64,000 nt of DNA from an uncultured Paenibacillus sp. (GTDB lineage Bacteria > Bacillota > Bacilli > Paenibacillales > Paenibacillaceae), in contig CALAWP010000084.1 of assembly GCA_937895345.1 (NCBI GenBank), positions 26,331 through 90,330 of the forward strand, written 5' to 3'. Below, one piece after another: positions 25,873-34,395 of the stretch (position 1 is the stretch's first letter; each line of letters opens with the position of its first letter). Position numbers and translations under genes: made by a program. Below the pieces are notes generated by a model, which ran no database searches, was not told where the DNA came from, and saw only the letters and a program-made list of their open reading frames with translations.

Positions 25873-28137
25873 TTGAACAGTGAACATGAACGCCTGCTCC
25901 GTTACGGCAAGCCTGCTGCGGACTGGAACGAGGCGCTGCCCTTGGGCAACGGGACGCTGGGCGCCATGGTGTTCGGACGCACGGGGCAAGAGCTCATTCA
26001 GCTTAACGAGGATTCCTTATGGTACGGCGGACCGCGCGATCGCCACAATCCGGACGCTTCGCGGTTTTTGCCGCAAATTCGCGAGCTGGTCTTTGCCGGC
26101 CGCGCCCGGGAGGCGGAACGGCTGGCCGCTCTTGCGCTCACCGGCCTCCCGGAGACGCAAAGGCATTATTTGCCGCTCGGAGACCTGTTGCTGACGTTTC
26201 CCGAGGTTCCGGACGAGGAAGCCGAGGCGTATGTCCGCGAGCTGGATTTGTCGACGGCAATCGCTTCGGCGGCGTATCGCGCGGCGGGGGTCGGCTGCCA
26301 TAGGGAAATGTTCGTCAGCTTTCCGGACCAGGTATTGGCCGTTCGGCTGACGGCGGACGTTCCCGGGGCGCTTAGCGTAACGGCTCGGCTCGGCCGGGCG
26401 AAGTGGCGCTACGTCGAGCAGATCGCCAAGCACGGGAACGATACGCTGATCATGCGGGACGGCGGCGCCGGCGAAGGCGGGGTCGCGTTCCGCGCCGCGC
26501 TTCGCTGCGTCCCGTCGGGCGGCACGCTGCAGGCGATCGGCGAACATCTCGTAGTCGAAGGAGCCGACGAGGTGGTCTTCTACCTGGCCGCGGCTACTAC
26601 CTTCCGCCACGACGACCCCGAAGCCGTAACCTTGGAGCGCATCGGGCAAGCGGCGGCCATGCCGTTCGACCTGTTGCGCGAACGGCATGCGGCCGATTAC
26701 GCCGCGCTGTTCGGGCGCGTGCAATTGACCCTGGACGGCGATGAGGAGCTGCGCGGTCTCGATACGGCCGAACGGCTGGAGCGGGTGAGGGCGGGCGGCC
26801 GCGATAACGGTCTGTCCGCGCTTTATTTCGACTACGGCCGGTATTTGCTTATTGCCTCCAGCCGCCCCGGGTCGCTGCCGGCCAATTTGCAAGGCATCTG
26901 GAACCCGGATTTTTTGCCGCGATGGGACAGTAAATTTACGATCAACATTAATTTGCAAATGAATTACTGGCTGGCCGAAAGCTGCAATTTATCGGAATTG
27001 CACGAGCCTCTCTTCGATTTGATCGAGCGGCTTAAGGAGTCGGGGAAGCGCACGGCCGCGGTTATGTACGGCTGCAGAGGATCGGCGGCGCATCATAATA
27101 CCGATTTGTGGGCAGACAGCGCGCCGCAAGACACGTGGATACCGGCCACATATTGGCCGCTCGGCCTGGCTTGGCTGTCCCTGCATATATGGGAGCATTA
27201 TCTCTTTACGAACGACAAGGCATTCCTGGAGCGGCATTACGATACGCTGAAGCAAGCGGCGCTGTTTGGACTCGACTTCCTCGTTCCCGGGCCGGAGGGC
27301 GAAATGGTAACCTGTCCGTCGGTATCTCCCGAGAATGCGTATTATACGCCGGAGGGCAAGACGGCGATGTTCACCTACGGAGCGGCCATGGACCATCAGC
27401 TGCTTCGGGCGCTGTTCGACGCCTGCGGCGAGGCGGCGAGGCTGCTCGGCACGGACGATGAATGGCGGGCGGAGCTGCTGGAGGCATCGCGCCGAATGCC
27501 GCAGACGAAGATCGGCAAGCACGGACAAATTCAGGAATGGATTCACGATTACGACGAACCGGAGCCCGGTCATCGTCATATATCCCATCTGTTCGCGCTG
27601 CATCCCGGCAACGAGATCAGCCGGCGCGGAACGCCGGAGCTCGCTGCGGCTGCCCGGGTTACGCTGGAGCGGCGATTGCAAAGCGGCGGCGGCCATACCG
27701 GGTGGAGCCGCGCTTGGATTATCAACTTCTGGGCCCGGCTGGAGGACGGGGAGCAGGCGGGCGAGCATCTTCGCGCGCTGCTCGCCAAGTCGACCTTGCC
27801 GAATATGCTCGATAATCATCCCCCGTTTCAGATCGACGGAAACTTTGGCGGCACCGCCGGCATCGCGGAGATGCTGCTTCAGAGCCAGAACGGCGAACTG
27901 CACCTGCTGCCCGCCTTGCCGCCGGATTGGCAGAGCGGCCGCGTGAGCGGTCTGCGCGCTCGCGGCGGCTATGAAGCGGCGATGGAATGGCGGCACGGCC
28001 GGCTGCAAGAGGCTGTCATTACAGCGGCTGCGGACGGCGTCTGCCGCATCAGGGTCGGCGATGCGGAAGCGGCCGCGTTTACGGTCGCCGCGGGACGGAC
28101 CTATCGGTATACCGACGGCGTCCTTGCGGAGCTGTAA
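25873..28137 (+). CDS. Glycoside hydrolase family 95 (alpha-L-fucosidase / alpha-L-galactosidase)
   Basis: 754 residues, TTG start with CAGGAGGA upstream and 24 bp after the GH43 stop. N-terminal beta-domain (WNEALPLGNGTLGAMVFG, LNEDSLWYGGPRDR) followed by the (alpha/alpha)6 barrel. The GH95 catalytic asparagine region reads NINLQMNYWLAE and the acid region QIQEWIHDYDEPEPGHRHISHLFALHPG. The end includes HPPFQIDGNFGGTAG. Cytoplasmic. Family members remove alpha-1,2-fucose or alpha-L-galactose from xyloglucan or arabinoxylan side chains. Last gene of the locus. Confidence 0.92.
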   Translation: MNSEHERLLRYGKPAADWNEALPLGNGTLGAMVFGRTGQELIQLNEDSLWYGGPRDRHNPDASRFLPQIRELVFAGRAREAERLAALALTGLPETQRHYLPLGDLLLTFPEVPDEEAEAYVRELDLSTAIASAAYRAAGVGCHREMFVSFPDQVLAVRLTADVPGALSVTARLGRAKWRYVEQIAKHGNDTLIMRDGGAGEGGVAFRAALRCVPSGGTLQAIGEHLVVEGADEVVFYLAAATTFRHDDPEAVTLERIGQAAAMPFDLLRERHAADYAALFGRVQLTLDGDEELRGLDTAERLERVRAGGRDNGLSALYFDYGRYLLIASSRPGSLPANLQGIWNPDFLPRWDSKFTININLQMNYWLAESCNLSELHEPLFDLIERLKESGKRTAAVMYGCRGSAAHHNTDLWADSAPQDTWIPATYWPLGLAWLSLHIWEHYLFTNDKAFLERHYDTLKQAALFGLDFLVPGPEGEMVTCPSVSPENAYYTPEGKTAMFTYGAAMDHQLLRALFDACGEAARLLGTDDEWRAELLEASRRMPQTKIGKHGQIQEWIHDYDEPEPGHRHISHLFALHPGNEISRRGTPELAAAARVTLERRLQSGGGHTGWSRAWIINFWARLEDGEQAGEHLRALLAKSTLPNMLDNHPPFQIDGNFGGTAGIAEMLLQSQNGELHLLPALPPDWQSGRVSGLRARGGYEAAMEWRHGRLQEAVITAAADGVCRIRVGDAEAAAFTVAAGRTYRYTDGVLAEL

Positions 28138-28159
28138 AGAAAGCGGAGAAAAAAGTGGA

Positions 28160-28196
28160 GGGCCTGTGCGCAAACCGAACGCACAGGCCCTTTTTT
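28160..28196. terminator. Terminator shared by GH95 and the nitroreductase gene
   Basis: Perfect 11-bp stem GGGCCTGTGCG / CGCACAGGCCC, 9-nt loop, then TTTTTT. The T-tract touches the stop codon of the convergent nitroreductase gene. Confidence 0.9.
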
Positions 28197-28833
28197 ATAC
28201 TCGGAATTCGTTCCAGACCGCCGTCCGTTCGACCGGAAATCGCATGGACGGCCTGGCGGGAACGGCTGCCTTGCCGATCGCGACTAACATGACCGGCACA
28301 TACCGCGAAGGGATGTTGAACGTTTCGATCAATTGTGCGGCATCGTATCCGCCCATAGGACACGAATCCAGTCCTTTTGCCTTCGCGGCGAGCATGAGCT
28401 GCATCGCGGCCAGCGATGCGTTGAGAATCGCTTCCTCTCGCGGATAAGACGTCCCGTCCGTGTATGCCGCTTCGATCTGATCGATCAGGCGGGACTTCAC
28501 GTCTTCCGGCATCCGTCCGGCGGCAACGTCCGGACCGAAGACGTCTTCGGCATTCAGATGGGCTTGAGCATCTCCCAATACAGCGACGACGACGGAAGCG
28601 TCGACGACTTGCCGCTGCCCGTAAGCGATCGGCAGCAGCTTCTCCTTGGCTGGCTGATGGTGGATAACGAGGAACTTCCAGTGCTGCAGGTTCCAGGCCG
28701 ACGGCGCGCAGGCCGCTATCTCCAGCAGCTCTTCAATTTCCGGTTGGCTTAGCTGGTGCAGAGCATCATAATGTTTAACGGAACGGCGGTCCCGAACGAT
28801 AGAAAACAAATCGCGTGTTGCTGTCGATGACAT
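28195..28833 (-). CDS. Nitroreductase family protein
   Basis: 212 residues. FMN-binding features: RDRRSVKHYD at residues 14-23, ACAPSAWNLQHWKFLVIH (about 42-58) and the late MAAKAKGLDSCPMGGYDAAQL with a typical loop glycine pair. Such oxygen-insensitive NAD(P)H oxidoreductases reduce nitro compounds, quinones or other electrophiles; the natural substrate here is unknown. Encoded alone on the minus strand, convergent with GH95 and followed upstream by the EamA exporter gene in the same direction (29-bp gap), so the two may form an operon. Confidence 0.85.
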   Translation of the reverse strand: MSSTATRDLFSIVRDRRSVKHYDALHQLSQPEIEELLEIAACAPSAWNLQHWKFLVIHHQPAKEKLLPIAYGQRQVVDASVVVAVLGDAQAHLNAEDVFGPDVAAGRMPEDVKSRLIDQIEAAYTDGTSYPREEAILNASLAAMQLMLAAKAKGLDSCPMGGYDAAQLIETFNIPSRYVPVMLVAIGKAAVPARPSMRFPVERTAVWNEFRV

Positions 28834-28862
28834 GTACGCTCAACTCCTAGGTTTAAATTTAG

Positions 28863-29810
28863 CTACGCTTTGGCGCGTTCCGCTTTCACCAGATGCTTCG
28901 CCGGTTCTCTTTGACCGAAACGGTTGGCTCCGATTACCCCCGCTATAATGAGCACGGAGCCGACCAGATGGTATACCGTAATGGCTTCCCCGAGAAAGAC
29001 CGCCCCCGCCGCCATGGATACGATCGTAGACAGATTGGAGAATACGCTCATTTTCGAAGCCTCCATCTTGGACAGGATGTAGTTGGCCAACAAGGCGGTC
29101 ACCAGCGAGGAGGCCACGCCCAGAAACAGGATCGAGCCGACAAAGGAGCCGCTGGAGAGCGGCGCAAACATTCGGTGAAGCGTTCCGGCCGCCGCATGGC
29201 TTGTGAGCGAAACGGCCAGATAAACGGCGAAGCCGATTCCCAGCATTAAATAGGTGATCTCTGCCGGGCTGAATTGCTTCGACAACGACCGCGCAAGAAC
29301 GGTATATCCGGCAAATGCGACGCACGTTAACAACAACAAGGAAATCCCGGTCAGGTTCGACCAATCAATGCTGCTGCCCTTCATCACAAAGATGAACACG
29401 ACGCCGAACACCGACAGAAAGACCGACAGCTTCTGCAAGACGGTCGTCGTTTCTTTCAAAAAAAGCGAGGCGACGATCATCGTAACCACTGGGGTAAAGG
29501 CGTACAGGATCCCTCCCTCGGCGGAGGTGGCGTGCTGCAGCCCGAACGCTTGAAGCAGAAAGAAGCCAAGCGGATACATGGTCGCCAGCAGCAGCACTTT
29601 GAACAGCGGCTTGCCGCGATAATCCAGCTTGATCCAGCCGAACGCCGCCGGGACCGACAAGACCGCAAACGATGCGGCAAACCGGAACGTCAACGTGTCG
29701 AAGGGATCGGCGTGCTCCAGCGCCATTTTGGCAAATAAAAAGGACAATCCGATAATGACGGCGTTTACTACGGCGAAGAAATAAGGGAGTCTCAAATCTT
29801 TTTGGTTCAT
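28863..29810 (-). CDS. EamA/DMT-family transporter
   Basis: 315 residues from the ATG at 29810 with AGAGAGGA upstream; the longer frame to 30005 runs across the regulatory region. Ten hydrophobic helices in two EamA repeats (AVVNAVIIGLSFLFAKMALEH, and LFLGVASSLVTALLANYILSK). Probably exports or imports an amino acid, base or metabolite across the membrane. Divergent from a MocR-type regulator, whose usual target is the neighbouring transporter gene, so control by that regulator is likely. Substrate unknown. Confidence 0.88.
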   Translation of the reverse strand: MNQKDLRLPYFFAVVNAVIIGLSFLFAKMALEHADPFDTLTFRFAASFAVLSVPAAFGWIKLDYRGKPLFKVLLLATMYPLGFFLLQAFGLQHATSAEGGILYAFTPVVTMIVASLFLKETTTVLQKLSVFLSVFGVVFIFVMKGSSIDWSNLTGISLLLLTCVAFAGYTVLARSLSKQFSPAEITYLMLGIGFAVYLAVSLTSHAAAGTLHRMFAPLSSGSFVGSILFLGVASSLVTALLANYILSKMEASKMSVFSNLSTIVSMAAGAVFLGEAITVYHLVGSVLIIAGVIGANRFGQREPAKHLVKAERAKA

Positions 29811-29916
29811 AATTGCGTCATCCTCTCTATCCAACGGCAGCGTGTTCGCGAACGTCTTAACCGTTGCTTTGAAGATATGACAAATCGGACCATCCCACAA
29901 CGGCCTTTTATGCAAA

Positions 29917-29930
29917 CTGTACCGATACAG
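29917..29930. promoter_or_regulatory. Inverted repeat in the EamA-MocR intergenic region
   Basis: CTGTA-CCGA-TACAG, a perfect 5-bp-arm palindrome, lies 16 bp upstream of a TATAAT (29946-29951), overlapping the -35 area of the regulator gene. Candidate operator for the MocR protein. Confidence 0.4.
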
Positions 29931-29945
29931 ATGGCCGGCGTGTTG

Positions 29946-29951
29946 TATAAT
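29946..29951 (+). promoter_or_regulatory. -10 element of the MocR regulator gene
   Basis: Perfect TATAAT 54 bp before the TTG start. The -35 zone is occupied by the CTGTA/TACAG inverted repeat and has no consensus box, as expected for a regulated promoter. Confidence 0.4.
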
Positions 29952-30005
29952 GAGTATAAATACCATCGGAGAGGATGAGTCTGGATAAAGGGGGGCCGCA
30001 TACAT

Positions 30006-31361
30006 TTGAAAAAGTATTTTTGGATTTTATCCGATATGGAGAACAAGATTCGGGAAGGGCTGTATATTCCCGGGCGCAAGCTGCCTTCCGTTCGCCAGGC
30101 CGCGGAATTATACGGGTGCAGCATCAGCACGGTCACGCGGGCCTATGCGGAGCTGGAGAAGCGCCACGCCATTTATTCCGTCCCGCAAAGCGGCTATTAT
30201 GTGGTCGAGAAGCCGGGAGATTGGCGCGACAAGAGAGACGGCAGCATGATCAATTTCGCTACGGTATTGCCGGATTTGGACGCGTTTCCGTATTTGGATT
30301 TCCAGCATTGCTTGAACAAAGCGATCGATATTTACAAATACGATCTGTTTACTTACGGCGACCCGCGAGGGCTGGAGTCCTTCCGCCATACGCTGGCGTC
30401 CCATTTGGCCCATGACCAGGTGTTCGCCAAGGCGGAGCGCATTATGGTCACCCCCGGAGCGCAGCAGGCGCTGGAAATCTTGTCGAGAATGCCGTTTCCC
30501 GGCGGCAGAACGGCGGTTTTGGCGGAGCAGCCGAGCTACGATGTTTACTTGCGGTTTCTGGAGACGGAAGGGATACCGGTGTATGGCATCGCGCGCACGG
30601 CGGAGGGCATCGACTTGTCGGAATTGGAGGCGAGGTTCAGCAGCGGCGACATTAAGTTCTTTTACACGATGCCCAGATACCATAATCCGCTCGGCACGTC
30701 CTACAGTCTGGAGCAAAAGAGGGCGATCGCCAGGCTGGCTGACAAGTACGACGTCTACGTGCTGGAGGACGATTATATGGCCGACTTGGGCGCGGAGCGG
30801 TCAGCCGATCCCATCTTTGCCTGCGACGGGGGCTCTCGCGTCATTTATTTGAAGAGCTTCTCCAAAATCATTTTTCCCGGCTTAAGATTGGGCGCCATCG
30901 TATTGCCGGAACGGCTTCTCGAAACGTTTCGCGCTTACAAAATATACCCCGACACTTCGCTCTTGTCCCAGGCGGCGCTCGAAGTGTATATCAAAAACGG
31001 CATGTATGAGCGGCACAAGCACAAGATCAGCAGCATGTACGCGTCCAGAATGAAGGCTTTGAACGAGTCGGCGGCAAGGTACAATGAACTAGGGCTGATG
31101 GAAGCGCCCGTTATCGGTTCAGGCATCTATTCGCATTTCAGGCTGAAGCCGACGGTGAATGTTGAACGGCTGATCAAGCGGCTGGCCGAGCGAAAAGTCA
31201 GCGTCGTAAACGGCAAACGGTTCTATTTATCGAACTATTTGGAGCGGGAGAAGTTTTTGCGAATCAGCATCTCCCAGACCCGGCCCGAGCAAATCGATGA
31301 AGGGATTAGGGCGATCGCCGAGGAATTAAAGAGAGGAAACGGCCGCGGAGTTTCACTATGA
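30006..31361 (+). CDS. MocR-family regulator (GntR wHTH fused to PLP aminotransferase fold)
   Basis: 451 residues, TTG start with AAAGGGGGG upstream. Winged helix 1-75 (GRKLPSVRQAAELYGCSISTVTRAYAELE); the remainder is a fold-type I aminotransferase domain with TPGAQQALEI, the PLP-aspartate motif VLEDDYMADL and PLP lysine K287 in LKSFSKIIFPGLRLG. MocR proteins use PLP adducts to sense amino acids or vitamins and usually control an adjacent divergent gene, here the EamA transporter. The effector is unknown. Confidence 0.9.
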   Translation: MKKYFWILSDMENKIREGLYIPGRKLPSVRQAAELYGCSISTVTRAYAELEKRHAIYSVPQSGYYVVEKPGDWRDKRDGSMINFATVLPDLDAFPYLDFQHCLNKAIDIYKYDLFTYGDPRGLESFRHTLASHLAHDQVFAKAERIMVTPGAQQALEILSRMPFPGGRTAVLAEQPSYDVYLRFLETEGIPVYGIARTAEGIDLSELEARFSSGDIKFFYTMPRYHNPLGTSYSLEQKRAIARLADKYDVYVLEDDYMADLGAERSADPIFACDGGSRVIYLKSFSKIIFPGLRLGAIVLPERLLETFRAYKIYPDTSLLSQAALEVYIKNGMYERHKHKISSMYASRMKALNESAARYNELGLMEAPVIGSGIYSHFRLKPTVNVERLIKRLAERKVSVVNGKRFYLSNYLEREKFLRISISQTRPEQIDEGIRAIAEELKRGNGRGVSL

Positions 31362-31399
31362 GGGTTATGCGATATCGAGGGGAGGTTGAATTTAGGACG

Positions 31400-31431
31400 A
31401 AGGGGTACCGCGCAGGTACCCCTTAAATTTT
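31400..31431. terminator. Bidirectional terminator between MocR and DUF817 genes
   Basis: Perfect 10-bp stem AAGGGGTACC / GGTACCCCTT with a 5-nt loop followed by AAATTTT. It reaches into the stop codon of the convergent DUF817 gene. Confidence 0.75.
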
Positions 31432-32256
31432 GCCCGGTGCCGGTACCCGGTCCGAAGACGATTTGTCGCCTGCCAATCCGCGTCTGCCGCTCTTGACTTG
31501 CTTCAATTCGGCGACGATCAGAAAGCTGACAATGACGAGCAGCAGCCAGGAGCTGACCTTGCCGACATGAACGAGACTCCACGCATGGGTTTGATTCGGA
31601 TATTCCCACGCCCCGAAGAAGGTGGCGATGTTCTCCGCGATCCATATGAAGAAGCCGATCAGGACGAAGGACAGGGCCAGCGGCATACGATAGCGATGAC
31701 GGCCGACCTCAAAGACGACCCAGGCCCGCCAGAATACGATCAGCACGAGAGCCGACAGCCACCAGCGAATGTCGACCCAATAATGATGGGTGAAAAAATT
31801 GAGGTAGATGGAAGCGGCAAGCGGGACGACCAGCCAAAGCGGCGGCCACCGGACAAGCTCCACCTTCAGCCTCCGCCAAGCCTGACACAGGTAGCTGGCC
31901 ACGCTCGCATACATGAAGCCGCTGTAAAGGGGGACGCCGCCAACCTTCGTCCACCCTTCCTCCGGGTACGACCAGGATCCCATATGCACCTTGAACAGTT
32001 CAAGCGCCAGGCCGATCAGATGAAAGACGGTGATCACCTTCAGCTCGTCGCGCGTTTCCAGCCCGGAGCGCAGCATCCAGGCCTGCATGGCCAGGCAGAT
32101 AAGCAGCAGCCAGTCGTAACGGGGCAGCCAGGGAAGAGGGACGAGCTTCGTCAGCGCCAGCGAGGCAAAGATGACGACGGGAAACAGGCAGGACAGCGCC
32201 TGCTGCCAGCCGAAGCGTATCAGCTGCTGAAGAGCGTGAAGCAGTCGTTGCGGCAC
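31423..32256 (-). CDS. DUF817 family membrane protein
   Basis: 277 residues from a GTG at 32256 that has AAAGGGGAG 7 nt upstream; the longer ATG start at 32307 would overlap the preceding HTH gene by 23 bp. About eight hydrophobic helices. The conserved centre ALELFKVHMGSWSYPEEGWTKVGGVPLYSGFMYASV identifies DUF817, as I remember it. Function unknown. Third gene of a minus-strand group with the DUF2975 and HTH genes (28-bp gap). Confidence 0.8.
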   Translation of the reverse strand: MPQRLLHALQQLIRFGWQQALSCLFPVVIFASLALTKLVPLPWLPRYDWLLLICLAMQAWMLRSGLETRDELKVITVFHLIGLALELFKVHMGSWSYPEEGWTKVGGVPLYSGFMYASVASYLCQAWRRLKVELVRWPPLWLVVPLAASIYLNFFTHHYWVDIRWWLSALVLIVFWRAWVVFEVGRHRYRMPLALSFVLIGFFIWIAENIATFFGAWEYPNQTHAWSLVHVGKVSSWLLLVIVSFLIVAELKQVKSGRRGLAGDKSSSDRVPAPGKI

Positions 32257-32284
32257 AAGCAGCTCCCCTTTCTGATCGATCGGT

Positions 32285-32506
32285 CTATTCGTCCTGAGCA
32301 TCGTCATCCCGGTATTCCAAAATATCGCCGGGCTGACAGTCCAATGCCTTGCATATCGCTTCCAGCGTGGAGATTCGAATTGCCTTTGCCTTGCCGTTTT
32401 TCAGAATGGAAAGGTTGGCCATCGTAATGCCGACTTTCTCCGACAGCTCGGTGACGCTCATTTTTCTTTTGGCCAGCATGACGTCAATATTGATAATAAT
32501 GGGCAT
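32285..32506 (-). CDS. Small Cro/CI-type HTH regulator (YozG-like)
   Basis: 73 residues. It starts MPIIINIDVMLAKRKMS and carries a helix-turn-helix (VTELSEKVGITMANLSILKNGKAKAIRISTLEAICKALDCQPGDIL). The ATG at 32506 is chosen because GAGGTG, which overlaps the stop of the DUF2975 gene, is correctly spaced from it. These small regulators are constantly paired with DUF2975 membrane proteins. Probably autoregulates the operon through the palindrome upstream of the DUF2975 gene. Confidence 0.88.
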   Translation of the reverse strand: MPIIINIDVMLAKRKMSVTELSEKVGITMANLSILKNGKAKAIRISTLEAICKALDCQPGDILEYRDDDAQDE

Positions 32507-32516
32507 GTTGTTCACC

Positions 32517-32999
32517 TCAGACCGTTAGATCGTTTTCCGATTTGATATCGATGGCGTCTTGCAGCAGCATCTGAAGCACGGCGGCAAAGGTGGCGATGAC
32601 AAGGGATGCGAACACGACAACCAGACCGAGCGCCAGAATGCCCGGGGCGTCGTCCTTGTCCGCCATAATATAGAGAAGCGGCGAGCATGCCGCATACAAC
32701 GCGCTGATGGCGACGGCGCAATATTTGATCCGCTTGATGGCACTTACCGACAAGGCGGAGAAAGCCGTATTTTGATCAATATAGCGGAGAAGCATCAACG
32801 CCTGGTACAAGGCAATGAAAAACGGGATCGCCGATGCATACATCCCCGCTACAACGGGATACAGAATGTAGGCCGGATAATGATCCGTGAATTCCCTGGC
32901 GACCCACGGCAGCCACAAGACGCACAAAGCAAGGACAATCAAGCCAAGAAGCACAACAACTCCTTTTAAGAACAACGTTGAACCTCTTTTGCGATTCAT
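32517..32999 (-). CDS. DUF2975 family membrane protein
   Basis: 160 residues from the ATG at 32999 with GAGGTG upstream. Four hydrophobic helices (GVVVLLGLIVLALCVLWLP, YILYPVVAGMYASAIPFFIALYQA, IKYCAVAISALYAACSPLLYI, ILALGLVVVFASLVIATFAAVLQM). The run LLRYIDQNTAFS is the DUF2975 hallmark. Function unknown; always near a small HTH regulator, here 10 bp downstream and translationally coupled. Confidence 0.85.
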   Translation of the reverse strand: MNRKRGSTLFLKGVVVLLGLIVLALCVLWLPWVAREFTDHYPAYILYPVVAGMYASAIPFFIALYQALMLLRYIDQNTAFSALSVSAIKRIKYCAVAISALYAACSPLLYIMADKDDAPGILALGLVVVFASLVIATFAAVLQMLLQDAIDIKSENDLTV

Positions 33000-33031
33000 A
33001 ACAAGCACCTCACCTCTTATTTTTCGATTTG

Positions 33032-33060
33032 AGCATACCACATAATTTATTGTTTCTCAA
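33032..33060 (-). promoter_or_regulatory. Promoter of the DUF2975-HTH-DUF817 operon
   Basis: Read on the minus strand: TTGAGA (33060-33055), 17-bp spacer, TATGCT (33037-33032). Good sigma-A type spacing, about 35 bp before the start codon. Confidence 0.65.
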
Positions 33061-33068
33061 TAAATTAT
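33042..33068. promoter_or_regulatory. Perfect 27-bp palindromic operator over the DUF2975 promoter
   Basis: ATAATTTATTG / CAATAAATTAT, 11-bp perfect arms with a 5-bp centre (TTTCT), covering the -35 box and much of the spacer. The obvious candidate ligand is the HTH protein of the operon, giving negative autoregulation. Confidence 0.6.
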
Positions 33069-33203
33069 TATCAATATAAATAAAGTATGCATCGTTTTGC
33101 ATCCTGTGATCAAGCTGGGAGACTGTAGAAGCAGGAAGGCGCAGGTTTAGCGGCGAATACAAAAAGCAGCGAATAACGATCAAATCATAAAGGTGGGTAA
33201 CCG

Positions 33204-34121
33204 ATGGATCAAAAAGCAGCGGAGAGAGCGGCCAACGAAATCCCGGAAGGCACGCAAGTATTGTTCGGCGAATTTGCGGAAGGCGGAACCTATTACTCTT
33301 GTACGTACCGTCCCGACGTCGTCTATGCCGCGTACGGCGATGTGAAAAGAAGACTGCAAATCATTATGCCGCACCGGAGCGGCGAGAAGTTTCCGCTTAT
33401 CGTCTATGTTCAAGGCTCCGCTTGGCGACAACAGGATTTATACGCGGCGATTCCCAACCTCTCGCATATAGCGGCCAAGGGATATGCGATTGCCAGCGTG
33501 GAAATCCGGGACACCGGCATCGCGCGGTTTCCGGCTGCCGTCGAAGATGTGAAATGCGCGATCCGCTTTATGCGCAAGCATGCGGACGAATACGGGATCG
33601 ATCCGAAGCGCGTGGCTGTATGGGGAGATTCATCGGGCGGGCATCTTGCCTTAATGACGGGACTTACGATCGGCCGGTACGACAACGGGCTTTACAGCGA
33701 GCAATCGGACGAAGTGAGTGCGGTAGTCGATTATTACGGCGTGACGGATCTGCTTACGTTGGGCAAGTATAACGATATTTTGGACCACGATGCGGCCGAT
33801 TCCCCCGAAGGGCTGTTGATTGGAGGAAGGGTGCAGGAGCATGTCGAATTGGCGAAGCAGGCGAGTCCGATCTATCAGGATTTGGACCAAAAGCTTCCGC
33901 CGTTCCTCATCATACACGGCGACAGCGATCCCATCGTCCACGTGAATCAGAGTATCGAGATGTATAAGGCGCTGAAGGAGCGAGGACAGCGAGTTCTGTT
34001 GTATAAAGCAGCGGGCGCCGAACATGGGCCGGGCTTCTGGAGTCCGCAGGTTCTGGCGGTTACCGAAAAGTTTTTGTCGGCTTATTTAAAGCGGCCGTTT
34101 ACGGATCGGCCCTCGATATAG
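33204..34121 (+). CDS. Alpha/beta hydrolase, BD-FAE-type esterase
   Basis: 305 residues with AAAGGTGGG before the ATG. Alpha/beta hydrolase core: oxyanion segment YVQGSAWRQQDLY, nucleophile S143 in VAVWGDSSGGHLALM, acid in IIHGDSDPIVHVNQS, and histidine in AAGAEHGPGFW. Relatives include feruloyl-esterase-like BD-FAE proteins and acetyl-xylan esterases, which would suit this plant-polymer locus, but the specificity is not fixed by sequence. No signal peptide, so cytoplasmic. Single gene ended by its own terminator. Confidence 0.88.
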   Translation: MDQKAAERAANEIPEGTQVLFGEFAEGGTYYSCTYRPDVVYAAYGDVKRRLQIIMPHRSGEKFPLIVYVQGSAWRQQDLYAAIPNLSHIAAKGYAIASVEIRDTGIARFPAAVEDVKCAIRFMRKHADEYGIDPKRVAVWGDSSGGHLALMTGLTIGRYDNGLYSEQSDEVSAVVDYYGVTDLLTLGKYNDILDHDAADSPEGLLIGGRVQEHVELAKQASPIYQDLDQKLPPFLIIHGDSDPIVHVNQSIEMYKALKERGQRVLLYKAAGAEHGPGFWSPQVLAVTEKFLSAYLKRPFTDRPSI

Positions 34122-34175
34122 CGCGATGGACAGCGTTGGCGGATAACGATTCGCCAGCCTGCCGTTTCGCCCGCG

Positions 34176-34205
34176 AAGCACCCTTGACGGGGTGCTTTTT
34201 TTAAA
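34176..34205 (+). terminator. Terminator after the esterase gene
   Basis: AAGCACCC / GGGTGCTT with a TTGACG-type loop followed by seven T residues. Confidence 0.85.
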
Positions 34206-34395
34206 TAATAAGAAAGTATAAATTTCACTCTATACTGGACTTTTTATTTCTCCGCGAAACGTTAGCTGTTGCTGCCAGAGGACGGCGATAGCCGTTTACG
34301 CTTGCATTACAGCAAGATTGGGAAAGTGCGGCTTGAACGATCTGTGTTATCTTGTGGTCATCGAACGATGACGGGGACAGAAAGGAGGGCGCCGT

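Noticed and set aside
32257..32307. ATG start of the DUF817 gene at 32307
   Set aside because: It would overlap the HTH gene, while the GTG at 32256 has AAAGGGGAG in the right place.
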